From the NCBI RefSeq assembly GCF_001184025.1, contig NZ_BBYG01000016.1, forward strand, positions 248,001 to 312,000: a stretch of 64,000 nucleotides of DNA, read 5' to 3'. Below the pieces are notes generated by a model, which ran no database searches, was not told the DNA's origin, and saw only the letters and a list, made by a program, of their open reading frames with translations. The first letter of the stretch is position 1. Every line of letters begins with the position of its first letter. Origin of the DNA: Streptomyces maremycinicus (GTDB lineage: Bacteria; Actinomycetota; Actinomycetes; Streptomycetales; Streptomycetaceae). Below, piece by piece: positions 9,159 through 17,120 of the stretch. The position numbers and the translations under genes were made by a program.

Positions 9159-9179
9159 GGTATGACTGCGATCCATTGC
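9159..9179. promoter_or_regulatory. Candidate operator GGTAT-N9-CCATTGC (copy 2)
   Basis: Lies 16-36 bases before the hydrolase ATG at 9196 and matches copy 1 at 8364 in both blocks and in spacer length. It also reads as ATGG ... CCAT, a weak inverted repeat. A promoter-proximal position suits repression. Confidence 0.5.
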
Positions 9180-9195
9180 GGGAGCGGGAGGACAC

Positions 9196-9903
9196 ATGGC
9201 AGAGGGCGCACGGCCGCTGATCGGCGTCAGCACCTATCTGGAGTCCGCGACGCGCTGGGGTGTGTGGGCGCTGGACGCCGTGCTGCTGCCCGTCGGGTAC
9301 CCGCGGCTGGTGCAGCGGGCCGGCGGGCTGGCCGTGATGCTCCCGCCGGACGCTCCCGAGCACGCGGCGGCGGCCGTGGCACGCCTCGACGGTCTGGTGA
9401 TCGCGGGCGGCCCCGACGTCGAACCGGTCCGCTACGGCGCCGAGCGGGACCCGCGTACCGGTCCGCCGGCCCGGGAGCGGGACACCTGGGAGCTGGCCCT
9501 GATCGAGGCGGCGCTGGCGGCGGATCTCCCGCTGCTCGGCATCTGCCGGGGCATGCAACTGCTGAACGTCGCGCTCGGCGGCACCCTGACCCAGCACATC
9601 GAGGGGCACGCCGAGGTCGTCGGCGTCTTCGGCACGCACCCGGTCAAACCGGTCCCCGGCACGCGGTACGCGGCGGCCGTCGAGGAGGAGACCTCCGTTC
9701 CGGCCTACCACCACCAGGCCGTGGACCGTCTCGGCAGCGGCCTGATCCCGTCGGCGCACGCGGCGGACGGCACCGTGGAGGCGGTGGAACTGCCGTCGGC
9801 CGCCTGGGTACTGGGCGTCCAGTGGCACCCGGAGATGGACGAGGACGTCCGGGTCGTGCGCGCCCTGGTGGAGGCGGCCGGACTCGGCCCGTCCGGCGCT
9901 TGA
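9196..9903 (+). CDS. Gamma-glutamyl-amine hydrolase, class I glutamine amidotransferase-like, peptidase C26 family
   Basis: 235 residues. Cys117 in LGICRGMQ forms the nucleophile elbow; His211 and Glu213 in QWHPE complete the triad. Related to PuuD, which hydrolyses gamma-glutamyl-GABA. In this cluster it should remove the glutamyl tag after oxidation (for example from gamma-glutamylglycine). A ribosome site GGGAGG precedes the ATG. The last codons (GPSGA then TGA) coincide with GTCCGGCGCTTGAGGAC, which I recognise as a sequence often found at Streptomyces gene ends, so the C-terminus may be repeat-derived. Confidence 0.9.
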   Translation: MAEGARPLIGVSTYLESATRWGVWALDAVLLPVGYPRLVQRAGGLAVMLPPDAPEHAAAAVARLDGLVIAGGPDVEPVRYGAERDPRTGPPARERDTWELALIEAALAADLPLLGICRGMQLLNVALGGTLTQHIEGHAEVVGVFGTHPVKPVPGTRYAAAVEEETSVPAYHHQAVDRLGSGLIPSAHAADGTVEAVELPSAAWVLGVQWHPEMDEDVRVVRALVEAAGLGPSGA

Positions 9904-9918
9904 GGACGAGGCCGTCCA

Positions 9919-10102
9919 GGCCGAAGGGGGTCCGGGCCGAAGGGGGTCCGGGCCGAAGGGGGTCCGGGCCGGAGGGGGGTCCGGGCCGGAGGGGGCTCCG
10001 GGCCGGAGGGGGCTCCGGGCCGGAGGGGGGTCCGGGCCGAAGGGGGCTCCGGGCCGAAGGGGGCTCCGGGCCGAAGGGGGCTCCGGGCCGAAGGGGGGTC
10101 CG
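9919..10102. repeat. Eleven tandem 16-17 bp GC-rich repeats (GGCCGAAGGGGGTCCG family)
   Basis: Contiguous copies without spacers: three of 16 bases, then eight of 17 that differ by A/G at the sixth base and by GTCCG/CTCCG endings. They lie between the convergent hydrolase and LysR genes and end in a hairpin. A minisatellite-like array that probably varies between strains. Confidence 0.92.
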
Positions 10103-10119
10103 GGGGCACAGCCCCCGGG
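10099..10119. terminator. Hairpin terminator TCCGGGGGC-ACA-GCCCCCGGG
   Basis: Nine-pair stem (one wobble) with an ACA loop at the end of the repeat array, between convergent genes. No U-tract, as usual in Streptomyces. Confidence 0.6.
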
Positions 10120-10179
10120 GGACGGGGAGGGAAGGGACGGCGGGGCGGCAGCGGTGGCAGCGGTGGCAGCGGCGGCAAC

Positions 10180-11109
10180 CTACCCGCGCGTCAGTGACAA
10201 CAGCTCCCGGGCCGGCCCCGCGGGCCGATGCCCGGTCGGCCACACCGCCCGCAGGTCCCGCGCCAGCGCGACCCCGTCCACCGGCACCTCCACGAGCCGC
10301 CGCAGCCCCAGCTCCTCACCGACCGCCAGCTCGCTCAGCACCGCGGGCCCCGCGCCGCTGACCGCCGCCGCCTTGACCGCCGTCGTCGAGGACAGCTCGA
10401 TCAACGGCCGGGCCAGCCCGCCCAGCGCCGTGTCCAGCACCTGCCGCGTCCCCGAGCCCTTCTCGCGCAGGATGAGCGGCGTCGAGGCCAGCTCCGCCGC
10501 GGGCAGGGGCCGCCGCCGGCGCGCCCAGGGGTGGGCGGGAGCGACGACGACGATCAGCCGGTCGTGGGCTATCACGGCCGAGTCGAGGCCGGGCGGCACC
10601 GTGAGGCCCTCCACGAAGCCGAGGTCCGCCTCCCCGGCGAGCAGCCGCTCGGCGACGGCCGCCGAGTTGCCGGCGAGCAGCGACACCGCGGTGTCCGGCC
10701 GCCCGGCACGCAGCGCGAGCAGCCAGCCGGGCAGCAGGTACTCGGCGATCGTCATGCTCGCCGCCACCCGCAGCCGTGAGTCACGGCGGACCCGCAGCGC
10801 CTGCGCCCCCGCGTCGAACGCCCGTGCCGCCTCGACGACCCGCCCCGCCCAGTCCGTCACCAGCGCGCCGGCGTCCGTGAGCCGGGAGCCGCGCGGCGAC
10901 CGGTCCACCAGGGCCACGCCCAGCTGGCGTTCCATGGAACGGATCCGGCTGCTCGCGGCCGGCTGGGTGATGCCGAGCTCCCGCGCGGCCGCGCCCAGGC
11001 TGCCCAGCCGTGCCACCGCCAGCAGCAGTTCCAGCGCGCCCAGGTCCGGGACGCGGTGCGCGATCGATCCGTGCGCGGTGTCCGCGGGCTGTTCCTCGAC
11101 GCTCCCCAT
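10180..11109 (-). CDS. LysR-family transcriptional regulator
   Basis: 309 residues. The N-terminal HTH (LGALELLLAVARLGSLGAAA then ITQPAASSRIRSMERQLG) starts near residue 24, followed by a periplasmic-binding-protein-like effector domain. Divergent from a TDT-family transporter with only 70 bases between, the usual arrangement for a LysR regulator and its target. Dyad sites lie at its own start codon. The effector is unknown. Confidence 0.92.
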   Translation of the reverse strand: MGSVEEQPADTAHGSIAHRVPDLGALELLLAVARLGSLGAAARELGITQPAASSRIRSMERQLGVALVDRSPRGSRLTDAGALVTDWAGRVVEAARAFDAGAQALRVRRDSRLRVAASMTIAEYLLPGWLLALRAGRPDTAVSLLAGNSAAVAERLLAGEADLGFVEGLTVPPGLDSAVIAHDRLIVVVAPAHPWARRRRPLPAAELASTPLILREKGSGTRQVLDTALGGLARPLIELSSTTAVKAAAVSGAGPAVLSELAVGEELGLRRLVEVPVDGVALARDLRAVWPTGHRPAGPARELLSLTRG

Positions 11110-11138
11110 AAGCCCAGCTTATGCCCCCATAGAGGCAT
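11108..11138. promoter_or_regulatory. Two dyad sites in the LysR/TDT gap
   Basis: ATAAGC-CCA-GCTTAT (11108-11122) has the T-N11-A form of LysR boxes and overlaps the LysR start codon. A second dyad, ATGCCCC-N4-GAGGCAT with one mismatch (11121-11138), abuts it. Likely binding sites for the divergent regulator. Confidence 0.5.
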
Positions 11139-11179
11139 CCTCCCTGGTCGCGGACGGACGGCCGGGCGACCGTGGAGTC

Positions 11180-12346
11180 ATGGTCACCGCCGCCCAGCCT
11201 CTGTACGCCCTCCCCCGTGCGCGAGCCGGCGCCGTCCGTCACCTCGGACCGAACTGGTACGCCACGGTCATGGGGACCGCGATCCTCGCCACGGGGGGAG
11301 CCGCGCTCCCCGTCCACCCGCCGGGGCTGCGGCCGCTCCTCACCGTCTGCTGGGCCCTTTCCGTCGTCCTGCTGACGGCCCTGCTCGGCGCCCGTGCCCT
11401 GCACTGGCGCCATCACCGCGACCAGGCCCGTGCCCATCTGCTGGATCCGGGGGCCGCGCCGTTCTACGGCTGTCTCGCGATGGCGCTGCTCGCGGTCGGC
11501 GGCGGCGCCCTCACCGTCGGCCGGGACCTGATCGGGGTCCGGGCCGCGGTCGCGCTCGACGCCGTGCTGTTCGGCGTCGGGACGGCCGTCGCCCTGACGG
11601 CCGCCGTCGCCGTCCCGTATCTGATGGCCGTCCGTCACCGGGTGCGGGCGTCCGAGGCCACGCCCGTGTGGCTGCTGCCGCTGGTCGCGCCCATGGTGTC
11701 CGCCGCGCTCGGGCCGGCGCTGGTGCCGTATCTGCCGGCCGGGCAGCCGCGGCAGACGCTGCTCCTGGCGTGCTTCACGCTGTTCGGACTGAGCCTGCTC
11801 GCCACGCTCGCCATGCTGCCGCTCGTGTTCGCGCGGCTGCTGACCGGCGGGCCGCTGCCCCTGTCCCTCACCCCGACCCTGTTCCTCGTCCTCGGCCCGC
11901 TAGGGCAGTCCACCACCGCCGTCGGGAAGTTCGCGGAGGTCGCTCCGGGGGTCCTGCCCGGCCCGGACAGCCGCGGTCTCGCCGTGCTCGCCGTGCTGTA
12001 CGGGGTGCCCGTCATGGGGTTCGCGCTGCTCTGGCTGTGCCTGGCCACCGCGCACGTGGTGCGGGCCCGCCGGCTCGGGATGGGCTTCGCGATGACCTGG
12101 TGGGCGTTCACCTTCCCGGTCGGCACCTGTGTGACGGGGGCGGCGGCACTGGCCCGGCACACCGGGCTGGTCGCCTACGACGTGCTCGCCTGCGCGCTGT
12201 ACGCCGTCCTCCTCACCGCCTGGGGCGTGGCAGCCGCGCACACCGTCCGCGGGCTGCTCAGCGGTGAGCTGCTCGCAGCGCCTCGCCCAGCACCCGCGGC
12301 GCCTCGGCGAGCGACGGGCCGTACCACGTCAGGTGCCGTCCGCTGA
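11180..12346 (+). CDS. TDT/SLAC1-family transporter (TehA/sulfite exporter/C4-dicarboxylate type)
   Basis: 388 residues, about ten transmembrane helices, beginning with the family's typical LGPNWYATVMGTAILA. Members export sulfite, tellurite-related anions or dicarboxylates; the substrate cannot be told here. ATG 11180 has a weak GGAG nearby. The final 89 bases overlap the end of the convergent BtuF-like gene. Probably controlled by the divergent LysR protein. Confidence 0.88.
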   Translation: MVTAAQPLYALPRARAGAVRHLGPNWYATVMGTAILATGGAALPVHPPGLRPLLTVCWALSVVLLTALLGARALHWRHHRDQARAHLLDPGAAPFYGCLAMALLAVGGGALTVGRDLIGVRAAVALDAVLFGVGTAVALTAAVAVPYLMAVRHRVRASEATPVWLLPLVAPMVSAALGPALVPYLPAGQPRQTLLLACFTLFGLSLLATLAMLPLVFARLLTGGPLPLSLTPTLFLVLGPLGQSTTAVGKFAEVAPGVLPGPDSRGLAVLAVLYGVPVMGFALLWLCLATAHVVRARRLGMGFAMTWWAFTFPVGTCVTGAAALARHTGLVAYDVLACALYAVLLTAWGVAAAHTVRGLLSGELLAAPRPAPAAPRRATGRTTSGAVR

Positions 12347-12977
12347 GCAGCGCGCAGGGCAGACCGGGGAAGGCCTCCGGGCCGTCGTCGGCGGTGAAGC
12401 GGTAGGGCTCGTCCGGCAGCACCACCAGGTCCGGCGTGGCGGCGAGCAGTTCCCCGACCGGGATCCGCGGATAGCGTTCGGGGTGCCCGGCGTACAGCTG
12501 GTCGACGCCGAGGCGGGCCAGCACGTCCCCGGCGAAGGTGTCGCGGCCCAGAACCATCCACGGGCGGCGCCAGACCGGTACCACGGCCGTCCGGCGGCGG
12601 GCGGGCGCCGGCGGCGCCGCCCACGCCTCCTCCGCCGCGTCGAGCCAGTGCGGCCGCGCGGGCGCCCCGCACGCCCGGAGCACCCGCGCCAGCTCGGCGA
12701 AGGCCTGCGGGACGTCCCGGACCTTCGTCACCAGGACCTCGACACCGGCCGCGCGCAGGGCGGCCAGGTCCGGTTCCCGGTTCTCCTCCTCGTTGGCGAT
12801 CACCAGGTCGGGGGCGAGCGCGACGATGTCGTCGCCCCGGGGGTTCTTGGTCCCGCCGATCCGGGTGACGTCGAGGTCCGCCGGGTGATCGCACCAGTCG
12901 GTGGCGCCGACCAGGGCGCCGGGCACAGAGGTGGCGACCGCCTCCGTGAGCGACGGCACCAGCGAGACGATCCGCAC
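12258..12977 (-). CDS. BtuF-like helical-backbone metal receptor domain protein without signal peptide
   Basis: 239 residues matching the cobalamin/siderophore binding fold: MRIVSLVPSLTEAV at the start, DWCDHP, GGTKNP, and PDLVIANEEEN. There is no signal peptide or lipobox, so it is probably cytoplasmic, unlike true BtuF. The GTG start shares one base with the stop of the upstream XRE-cupin gene (TAGTG), so the two form an operon. No transporter permease is adjacent; the ligand is unknown. Confidence 0.85.
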   Translation of the reverse strand: MRIVSLVPSLTEAVATSVPGALVGATDWCDHPADLDVTRIGGTKNPRGDDIVALAPDLVIANEEENREPDLAALRAAGVEVLVTKVRDVPQAFAELARVLRACGAPARPHWLDAAEEAWAAPPAPARRRTAVVPVWRRPWMVLGRDTFAGDVLARLGVDQLYAGHPERYPRIPVGELLAATPDLVVLPDEPYRFTADDGPEAFPGLPCALLSGRHLTWYGPSLAEAPRVLGEALRAAHR

Positions 12978-13549
12978 TACCGCTTCCGGCCCCGGTCCCG
13001 TACCGCCTCGATGTGCTCCGCCACGGCGACCACGACCACCCGGGTGTCCGGCACGGTCGCCCGCCAGCGGTGGCGGACCCCGCCGGTGAGGTACAGGGTG
13101 TCGCCGCGGCCCAGGCGGTAGGCGCGGCCCTCCGCCTCGATCTCCACGGCACCGTCGGCCACGAACATCAGCTGGTCGTTGCGGTACTGGAATTCACGGC
13201 CGGCCTCGTGGTCGCCGGTGAACTCCGAGGCGTGCATCTGGTGGTGGCCGCGGACCAGGGAACGGGAACGCGGCTCCGGCCCGGGCTCGCTCACCTCGGC
13301 GCGCACGACGTCCACGCTGCACGCGGGGTCGGCGGCGGCGAGGAGCTCGACGGCCGTGGTGCGCAGGGCGTCGGCGACCTTCTCCAGGGAGCTGGTGCTG
13401 GGCCGCGCGCGCTCGTTCTCGATCTGGCTGAGGAACGGGACCGACAGACCGCTGCGCTCGGCCACGACGGCGAGGGTGAGCTCCAGGGACCGGCGCCGGC
13501 GCCGCACGGCCGCGCCCACCCGCAGGGGCTGTTCTTTGTGGTCGCCCAT
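12977..13549 (-). CDS. XRE-family regulator with C-terminal cupin domain
   Basis: 190 residues from ATG 13549 (AAGGAGGGAG upstream). HTH_XRE at about 10-65 (LTLAVVAERSGLSVPFLSQIENERARPS), cupin_2 at about 110-180 (FVADGAVEIEAEGR, GDTLYLTGGVRHRW). Such proteins sense small metabolites through the cupin. It is coupled to the BtuF-like gene. The upstream region holds CGCATG-N14-CATGCG (13624-13649), a possible own operator. Confidence 0.88.
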   Translation of the reverse strand: MGDHKEQPLRVGAAVRRRRRSLELTLAVVAERSGLSVPFLSQIENERARPSTSSLEKVADALRTTAVELLAAADPACSVDVVRAEVSEPGPEPRSRSLVRGHHQMHASEFTGDHEAGREFQYRNDQLMFVADGAVEIEAEGRAYRLGRGDTLYLTGGVRHRWRATVPDTRVVVVAVAEHIEAVRDRGRKR

Positions 13550-13943
13550 CGCTTCGGCTCCCTCCTTAGCTCGTCGCTGCCATGACGTCCTCCACGCCCT
13601 CTGAGGAGTTGTCTGCACCCTACGCATGTTCGGCAAACCGTTTCATGCGCCCGTCACATCGAGGACACCTGGCGTAACAGCGGACCTCACAGTTCGCGCC
13701 AGCCGATCGGCCCCCGGACGCCCCGGGTACGGACCAGCACCCCGGTTCTCCGGTTCAATGCGCGAACGGCCACGCATGTTCCCGCTCGTCCCCGGCTTCC
13801 GCAAGACCTCGGCTCGGGCATGGGCATGGCTCTCCGTACTTGGCCGGATCCTTACCGTGGCGGAGGCGGCGGGGAGCCGGACGACGCGCCCGGGAACGCC
13901 GGTGAACGGCGGGCGGGCCGGGCTGGGAACGGACGCGGACGAC
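13550..13943. other. Long intergenic region, no gene seen
   Basis: Upstream of the XRE-cupin gene. Contains the dyad CGCATG-N14-CATGCG (13624-13649), and the decamer ACGCATGTTC occurs at 13622 and again at 13772. Short frames here lack ribosome sites and look like chance. Confidence 0.5.
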
Positions 13944-14000
13944 ACGAGGGGCGGGCTCCGACACGGCCCGGAAGGCCTTGCGTCGGTGCCCGCCCCTCGT
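13944..14000 (-). terminator. Terminator of the glycine-betaine transporter operon
   Basis: Perfect 13-base inverted repeat (ACGAGGGGCGGGC, 13944-13956, with its complement at 13988-14000) enclosing a second CCGAC/GTCGG pair. Placed 41 bases after the stop of the fused permease/binding-protein gene. Confidence 0.75.
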
Positions 14001-14041
14001 CAGGCGGTCACGGTGCTGTCAGGTCACCGGGCCGCCCGGCT

Positions 14042-15838
14042 TTACTGCCCCGAATCGGCGACCGGTACCCACTTCTCGACCAGAGCTGGATTCTCCTTCA
14101 GCCAGCTCCGGACCGCTTGCTGCTCCTTGCCCTTGCCGGCCTTCTGGATCCGCGCCTCCAGACCGGTGAGCTGGGCCTCGGTCATCCGGAAGTCCTTCAG
14201 CCACTTGCCGATCTCGGGGTTGTCGGCGGCGAAGCCCTTGCGGGCGACGGTGTGCACACCGTCTCCATTGCCCCAGGCGCCCTCGGGGTCGTCGAGCTTC
14301 TTCAGGTCGTAGTCGCTGTACGCCCAGTGCGGCGACCAGAGCGTGACGACGATCGGCTTCTTCGCGGCGTAGGCGCGCTTGAGTTCGGCGAGCATCGCGG
14401 GAGTGGATCCGTCGACGACGGTGTAGGCGCCGTCGAGGCCGTACTCCCCGAGGACCTTGTCCTTGAGCAGGCCCATCATCCCGGCGCTGGGCTCGATGCC
14501 GGTGATCTTGCCGTCGAACTCGGCGGCGTGGCTCTTCAGGTCCGCAAGGGAACCGACGTCCTTCACGTACGAGGGGACGGCGAGCTCCAGGGAGGTGGGG
14601 CCGTACCAGGAGCCGAGATCGTCGAGCTCGTCGCCGTACTTCTTCCAGTACTCGTCGTGCGTGGTGGGCAGCCAGGCGTCGGTCTGGAAGTCGATCTGCC
14701 CGGTGGCGACGCCGGTGTACAGGGGGCCGGCGGCGTACTGGGTGGTGGTGACGTCGAAGCCGCGCTCCTCCAGGAGTTCCTTCCAGAGGTAGGTGGAGGC
14801 GATGCCCTCGTCCCACGGGATGTAGCCGATCTTGACCTCCTTGCCCTTGCCGATGTCCGAGGCGGAGGCCTCGGCGGTACCGGAGGAGGGGCCGAAGACG
14901 TTCGTGCCGCCCGCGACCAGGGCGAGCACGACCACGCCGACCACGGCCACGGCCGGGCGCGGACGGTACGTCCACACGGTGCCGCGGGCCTTCGCGGCGG
15001 CGCGGCGGCCGAGCGGGGAGATCCGGGTGCCGAGGGCGCCGGTCATCCGGTCCAGGTAGATGGCGAGGACCACGATGGCGAGGCCCGCCTCGAAGCCGAG
15101 CCCGATGTCGAGCTGGCCGATGGCCTCGTTGACGGCGCCGCCGAGGCCGCCGGTGCCGACCATGCCGGCGATGACGACCATCGACAGGCCCAGCATGATG
15201 ACCTGGTTGACGCCCGCCATGATCGTCGGCAGGGCGAGCGGAAGCTGCACGCGCAGCAGGGTGTCACGGGGCGTCGTGCCGAACGCCTCGGCGGCCTCGA
15301 CGAGTTCGGCGTCGACCTGGCGGATGCCGAGTTCGGTCATCCGGACGCCCGGCGCGAGCGCGAAGATCAGGGTGGCGACGACGCCCGCGGGGACGCCCAT
15401 GCCGAAGAACAGGATGGCCGGGATCAGCAGGACCATCGACGGCATCGTCTGGAGCAGGTCCAGGACCGGGCGCAGGGTGGCGCCGACGGCCTTGGAGCGG
15501 GCGGCCCAGATGCCCAGCGGGAGGGAGACCACCAGGGCGATCACCGTGGCCACGAGCACCAGGGAGAGCGTCGACATCGCCTCGTCCCACAGGGCGAGGG
15601 AGTCGATCAGGGCGAACCCGGCGAAGGCCAGGACCCCCGCGACGAGACCGCGCAGCCACCAGGCGAGCACGGCGAGGATGCCCGCGAGGAGCAGCGGCTC
15701 GGGGGCGGTGAGGACGGCGTCGAGACCGTCGTACATGCCCTCGACGACCGTCTTGATCGCGTCGAAGAGCCAGGACATGTGGGTGACGAGCCAGTCGACG
15801 CCGGAGTCGACCCGATCGCCGAGGTGGAGCCTAGGCAC
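14042..15838 (-). CDS. Glycine betaine/proline ABC transporter, fused permease and substrate-binding protein
   Basis: 598 residues. N-terminal ProW/OpuAB-like permease (helices from about 20 to 300; EAA loop near EAAEAFGTTPRD), then one more helix (AVAVVGVVVLALVAGG) and an OpuAC-like binding domain from about residue 330 (KIGYIPWDEG, TDAWLPTTHDEYW) that the helix anchors outside. The Trp-rich stretches fit the aromatic betaine cage. Imports compatible solutes. GTG start 15838; overlaps the ATPase gene by 8 bases. Confidence 0.9.
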   Translation of the reverse strand: MPRLHLGDRVDSGVDWLVTHMSWLFDAIKTVVEGMYDGLDAVLTAPEPLLLAGILAVLAWWLRGLVAGVLAFAGFALIDSLALWDEAMSTLSLVLVATVIALVVSLPLGIWAARSKAVGATLRPVLDLLQTMPSMVLLIPAILFFGMGVPAGVVATLIFALAPGVRMTELGIRQVDAELVEAAEAFGTTPRDTLLRVQLPLALPTIMAGVNQVIMLGLSMVVIAGMVGTGGLGGAVNEAIGQLDIGLGFEAGLAIVVLAIYLDRMTGALGTRISPLGRRAAAKARGTVWTYRPRPAVAVVGVVVLALVAGGTNVFGPSSGTAEASASDIGKGKEVKIGYIPWDEGIASTYLWKELLEERGFDVTTTQYAAGPLYTGVATGQIDFQTDAWLPTTHDEYWKKYGDELDDLGSWYGPTSLELAVPSYVKDVGSLADLKSHAAEFDGKITGIEPSAGMMGLLKDKVLGEYGLDGAYTVVDGSTPAMLAELKRAYAAKKPIVVTLWSPHWAYSDYDLKKLDDPEGAWGNGDGVHTVARKGFAADNPEIGKWLKDFRMTEAQLTGLEARIQKAGKGKEQQAVRSWLKENPALVEKWVPVADSGQ

Positions 15839-16916
15839 GGGCCGTCACCTTCTTCCCGCCGTCGCGCGGACTGTCGCAGGCCGTCGCCCCGCCCCGCTCG
15901 TCGCCGAGGAAGCCGACGAGGCGCTGTCCGGGGACGACGCCGACGAGTTCCCGTTTCCCGTCGAGGACGGCGACCGGGTGGGTCAGGCGGGCGCTGAGCG
16001 CGCACAGGGCGGTGAACGGGGTGTCGGGGGTGGCGGTCTCGCAGCCGCAGTCGGCCTCGTCGCCGCGCACGACGGTGTCCATGACGGCGGAGGCGGTCAG
16101 CACGCGCGAGCGGTCGACGTCCTGGATGAAGGAGGCGACGTAGTCGTTCGCGGGGCGGAGCAGGATGTCCTGTGCCGTGCCGGTCTGCACGATGCGGCCG
16201 TCGCGCATGACGGCGATCCGGTCACCCAGGCGCATGGCCTCGTTGAGGTCGTGGGTGATGAAGACGATGGTCTTCTTCAGCGTCTGCTGGAGCGTGAGGA
16301 GCTGGTCCTGCATGTCGCGGCGGATCAGGGGGTCCAGCGCGCTGAAGGACTCGTCCATCAGGAGCAGGTCGGCGTCGGTGGCGAGGGCGCGGGCCAGGCC
16401 GACGCGCTGCTGCATGCCGCCGGACAGCTCGTCCGGCCAGGACTTCTCCCAGCCGGCCAGACCGCACAGGCGCAGCGCCTCGGCGGCGCGCTCCTCGCGT
16501 TCGCGGCGGGGGACCCCCTGGACGGCGAGGCCGTAGGCGGCGTTGTCGAGGACGCTGCGGTGCGGGAAGAGCGCGAAGTGCTGGAAGACCATGCTGATCT
16601 TGTTCGCGCGGACCTCGCGCAGGTCGCGGTCGGCGAGGGCGGTGAGGTCCTGGCCGTCGAAGAGGACGCGCCCGGCGGTCGGCTCCAGCAGGCCGTTGAG
16701 CATCCGCAGCAGGGTGGACTTGCCCGAGCCGGACAGGCCCATCACGACGAAGATCTCGCCCGGTTCCACCGTGAAGGAGGCGTCGATGACGGCGGCCGTG
16801 GTGCCGTCGGCGCGCAGCTCCTCCCGGTCGGCTCCCTCCCGGAGCCGCTCGACTGCCTGCTGCGGTCGTCTGCCGAACACCTTGTGCAGGTGTTCGGCCT
16901 CAAGCCTGGAGGACAC
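15831..16916 (-). CDS. Glycine betaine/proline ABC transporter ATPase (ProV/OpuAA type)
   Basis: 361 residues from GTG 16916 with GAGAGG upstream; an upstream in-frame ATG gives a 21-residue extension without a ribosome site. Walker A GLSGSGKST, signature LSGGMQQRVGLARAL, Walker B LLLMDESFSALDP, and the family's N-terminal linker. The C-terminal 90 residues resemble degenerate CBS domains that sense ionic strength in OpuA. First gene of the two-gene osmoprotectant operon. Confidence 0.92.
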   Translation of the reverse strand: MSSRLEAEHLHKVFGRRPQQAVERLREGADREELRADGTTAAVIDASFTVEPGEIFVVMGLSGSGKSTLLRMLNGLLEPTAGRVLFDGQDLTALADRDLREVRANKISMVFQHFALFPHRSVLDNAAYGLAVQGVPRREREERAAEALRLCGLAGWEKSWPDELSGGMQQRVGLARALATDADLLLMDESFSALDPLIRRDMQDQLLTLQQTLKKTIVFITHDLNEAMRLGDRIAVMRDGRIVQTGTAQDILLRPANDYVASFIQDVDRSRVLTASAVMDTVVRGDEADCGCETATPDTPFTALCALSARLTHPVAVLDGKRELVGVVPGQRLVGFLGDERGGATACDSPRDGGKKVTARA

Positions 16917-17066
16917 GCGTACCTCTCGTCGGGAACAGGAATCGGAGCACTCGGCGACAGCAAACAGTTGAAAACGCAACCGGGTATCACTCCGAGGCCG
17001 CCCCTGCCCAGGTCCGATGGGGGCAAACGGACGAGTGGTTCAGTTCACAGCGGGTCCCGCCAGAGG

Positions 17067-17089
17067 TTCACTCCTGCCACGGGAGTGAA
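17067..17089. promoter_or_regulatory. Inverted repeat TTCACTCC-N7-GGAGTGAA
   Basis: Perfect 8-base dyad in the divergent gap between the osmoprotectant operon (start 16916) and the exonuclease gene (start 17121). The form is that of a repressor site; the regulator is unknown. Confidence 0.5.
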
Positions 17090-17120
17090 TTCACGCCGGA
17101 GGCCGGGGCCGTCGTGCGGC

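Noticed and set aside
9919..10102. Repeat array considered as CRISPR
   Set aside because: Units are contiguous with no spacers, only 16-17 bases long, and no cas genes are near.
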